Below, piece after piece: positions 5,962 through 6,109 of a DNA stretch of 6,109 bases (its first letter is position 1; the number at the start of each line of letters is the position of its first letter). The stretch lies in the NCBI GenBank assembly GCA_025360285.1, contig JANYCM010000399.1, positions 1 to 6,109 of the forward strand. Reading direction: 5' to 3'. Made by a program: the position numbers and the translations under genes. Under the pieces are notes generated by a model. The model had not been told where the DNA came from. It did not search any database and saw nothing but the letters and a program-made list of their open reading frames with translations. The DNA is from Sphingomonadales bacterium (lineage in GTDB: Bacteria > Pseudomonadota > Alphaproteobacteria > Sphingomonadales > Sphingomonadaceae).

Positions 5962-5965
5962 TCAA
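5937..5965 (-). promoter_or_regulatory. Putative higBA promoter
   Basis: On the minus strand a consensus -35 TTGACA (plus 5960-5965) is followed after exactly 17 bp by TAGGGT (plus 5937-5942), a weaker -10. Transcription starting 6-7 nt further on would leave only about 2-3 nt before the higB ATG, that is, a nearly leaderless transcript. The -10 lies between the operator arms. Prediction only. Confidence 0.55.
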
Positions 5966-5975
5966 CACACGACTG

Positions 5976-5988
5976 AACGCCATGCGTT
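5976..5988. repeat. Short palindrome AACGC-CAT-GCGTT in the divergent control region
   Basis: A perfect 5-bp inverted repeat with a 3-bp centre lies between the higBA -35 and the IS1-like gene's -35. It could be a second regulator site or chance; it is too short for a terminator and has no T run. Confidence 0.35.
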
Positions 5989-5998
5989 AAACTGACCC
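5989..5998. repeat. Right copy of the 10-bp inverted repeat
   Basis: AAACTGACCC is the exact reverse complement of GGGTCAGTTT at 3726-3735. It continues into TTATGC, so the reverse complement here reads GCATAAGGGTCAGTTT. The 9-mer GCATAAGGG also occurs on the left side at 3769-3777, separately from GGGTCAGTTT. The two short matches together make chance less likely, but neither is long. Confidence 0.5.
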
Positions 5999-6004
5999 TT
6001 ATGC

Positions 6005-6032
6005 TTGACTTATGCCTGTTTGGGTGTATGGT
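6005..6032 (+). promoter_or_regulatory. Putative promoter of the IS1-like gene
   Basis: TTGACT (6005-6010) and TATGGT (6027-6032) are 16 bp apart. A start 6-7 nt after the -10 falls at about 6039, the A of the ATG, and no Shine-Dalgarno is visible, so the transcript may be leaderless. An 11-bp-spaced direct repeat TTATGC (5999-6004 and 6010-6015) overlaps the -35 region. Confidence 0.45.
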
Positions 6033-6038
6033 GTGCCT

Positions 6039-6109
6039 ATGAACAGGCTCTCCACCGAAGATCGCGCCCGCATCCTTCACCTGCTGTGCGAGGGCATGAG
6101 CATCCGCGC
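6039..6109 (+). CDS. IS1-family-like transposase, N-terminal fragment at the right edge
   Basis: Only 23 codons are visible, starting MNRLSTEDRARILHLLCEGM and then SIR. This matches the MN+LS.E.RA.I...L.EG.SIR start of the IS1-like transposase proteins frequent in sphingomonads and other alphaproteobacteria, where it begins an InsA-like helix-turn-helix. In many genomes such genes are annotated as IS1 family transposase. The rest lies outside the window, so it is not known whether the element is complete, and no terminal repeat can be assigned. The identification rests on a short segment. Confidence 0.55.
   Translation, partial: MNRLSTEDRARILHLLCEGMSIR

Larger units (their letters stand above)
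3726..5998. other. Putative acquired accessory block (KGG protein plus higBA trio)
   Basis: This stretch of about 2.3 kb is flanked by the GGGTCAGTTT inverted repeat and has a visibly lower GC content than plsC and the hydrolase before it (for example 28/60 at 5641-5700 against 45/60 at 3001-3060). It contains a toxin-antitoxin operon, two poorly characterised proteins and no housekeeping gene, and it abuts an IS1-like transposase start. Together these suggest horizontal acquisition. No integrase, attachment site or target duplication can be seen, so the boundaries and mechanism are inferred. Confidence 0.4.

Noticed and set aside
1..6109. CRISPR array, tRNA or rRNA genes
   Set aside because: No regularly spaced repeats, tRNA cloverleaf-like sequence or rRNA motifs were seen on either strand.

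Overview
The window looks like chromosome of a GC-rich alphaproteobacterium, most likely a sphingomonad. This rests on protein character (a DUF3429 membrane protein, a NylB-like serine hydrolase, a small KGG-type protein, an IS1-type transposase N-terminus) and on base composition. It is an inference, since no marker gene is present. Two compositions are mixed. The housekeeping-type genes are very GC-rich: hand counts give 41/60 at 61-120 in murI and 45/60 at 3001-3060 in plsC. The toxin-antitoxin segments are clearly poorer: 32/60 at 601-660 in vapC and 28/60 at 5641-5700 in higB.

Left part, all on the minus strand: the N-terminal 103 codons of glutamate racemase (murI) run off the left edge. 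Just upstream of murI sits a complete vapB-vapC type II toxin-antitoxin pair, with only 9 bp between the vapC stop and the murI start. A promoter with two 11-bp-spaced operator half-sites lies upstream of vapB, abutting the stop codon of a DUF3429 inner-membrane protein gene. Centre, plus strand: divergent from the DUF3429 gene is a probable two-gene operon of a NylB/beta-lactamase-fold serine hydrolase and a PlsC-type 1-acyl-glycerol-3-phosphate acyltransferase.

Right part, about 3.73-6.0 kb: a lower-GC accessory block begins two bases after the plsC stop. It holds a small basic KGG-type protein on the plus strand. Convergent with it, on the minus strand, is a tight three-gene operon: higB (RelE-fold mRNA interferase toxin), a long higA-like antitoxin in which a HigA helix-turn-helix is fused to an ImmA/IrrE zinc metallopeptidase domain, and an unrecognised 156-residue protein. 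Both junctions carry a Shine-Dalgarno sequence overlapping the upstream stop codon, so the three products are probably translationally coupled. A perfect 11-bp inverted repeat spans the higB promoter and covers the higB start codon, which is a convincing autoregulatory operator. The block is bracketed by a perfect 10-bp inverted repeat (GGGTCAGTTT). It is followed at the right edge by the start of an IS1-family-like transposase gene that appears to have a leaderless promoter.

The most promising undescribed element is the higB / higA-ImmA / 156-aa trio. It has the layout of a protease-linked toxin-antitoxin system with a third, uncharacterised component. Two complete toxin-antitoxin loci of different families within about 5 kb, one of them directly upstream of an essential cell-wall gene, is the other notable feature.
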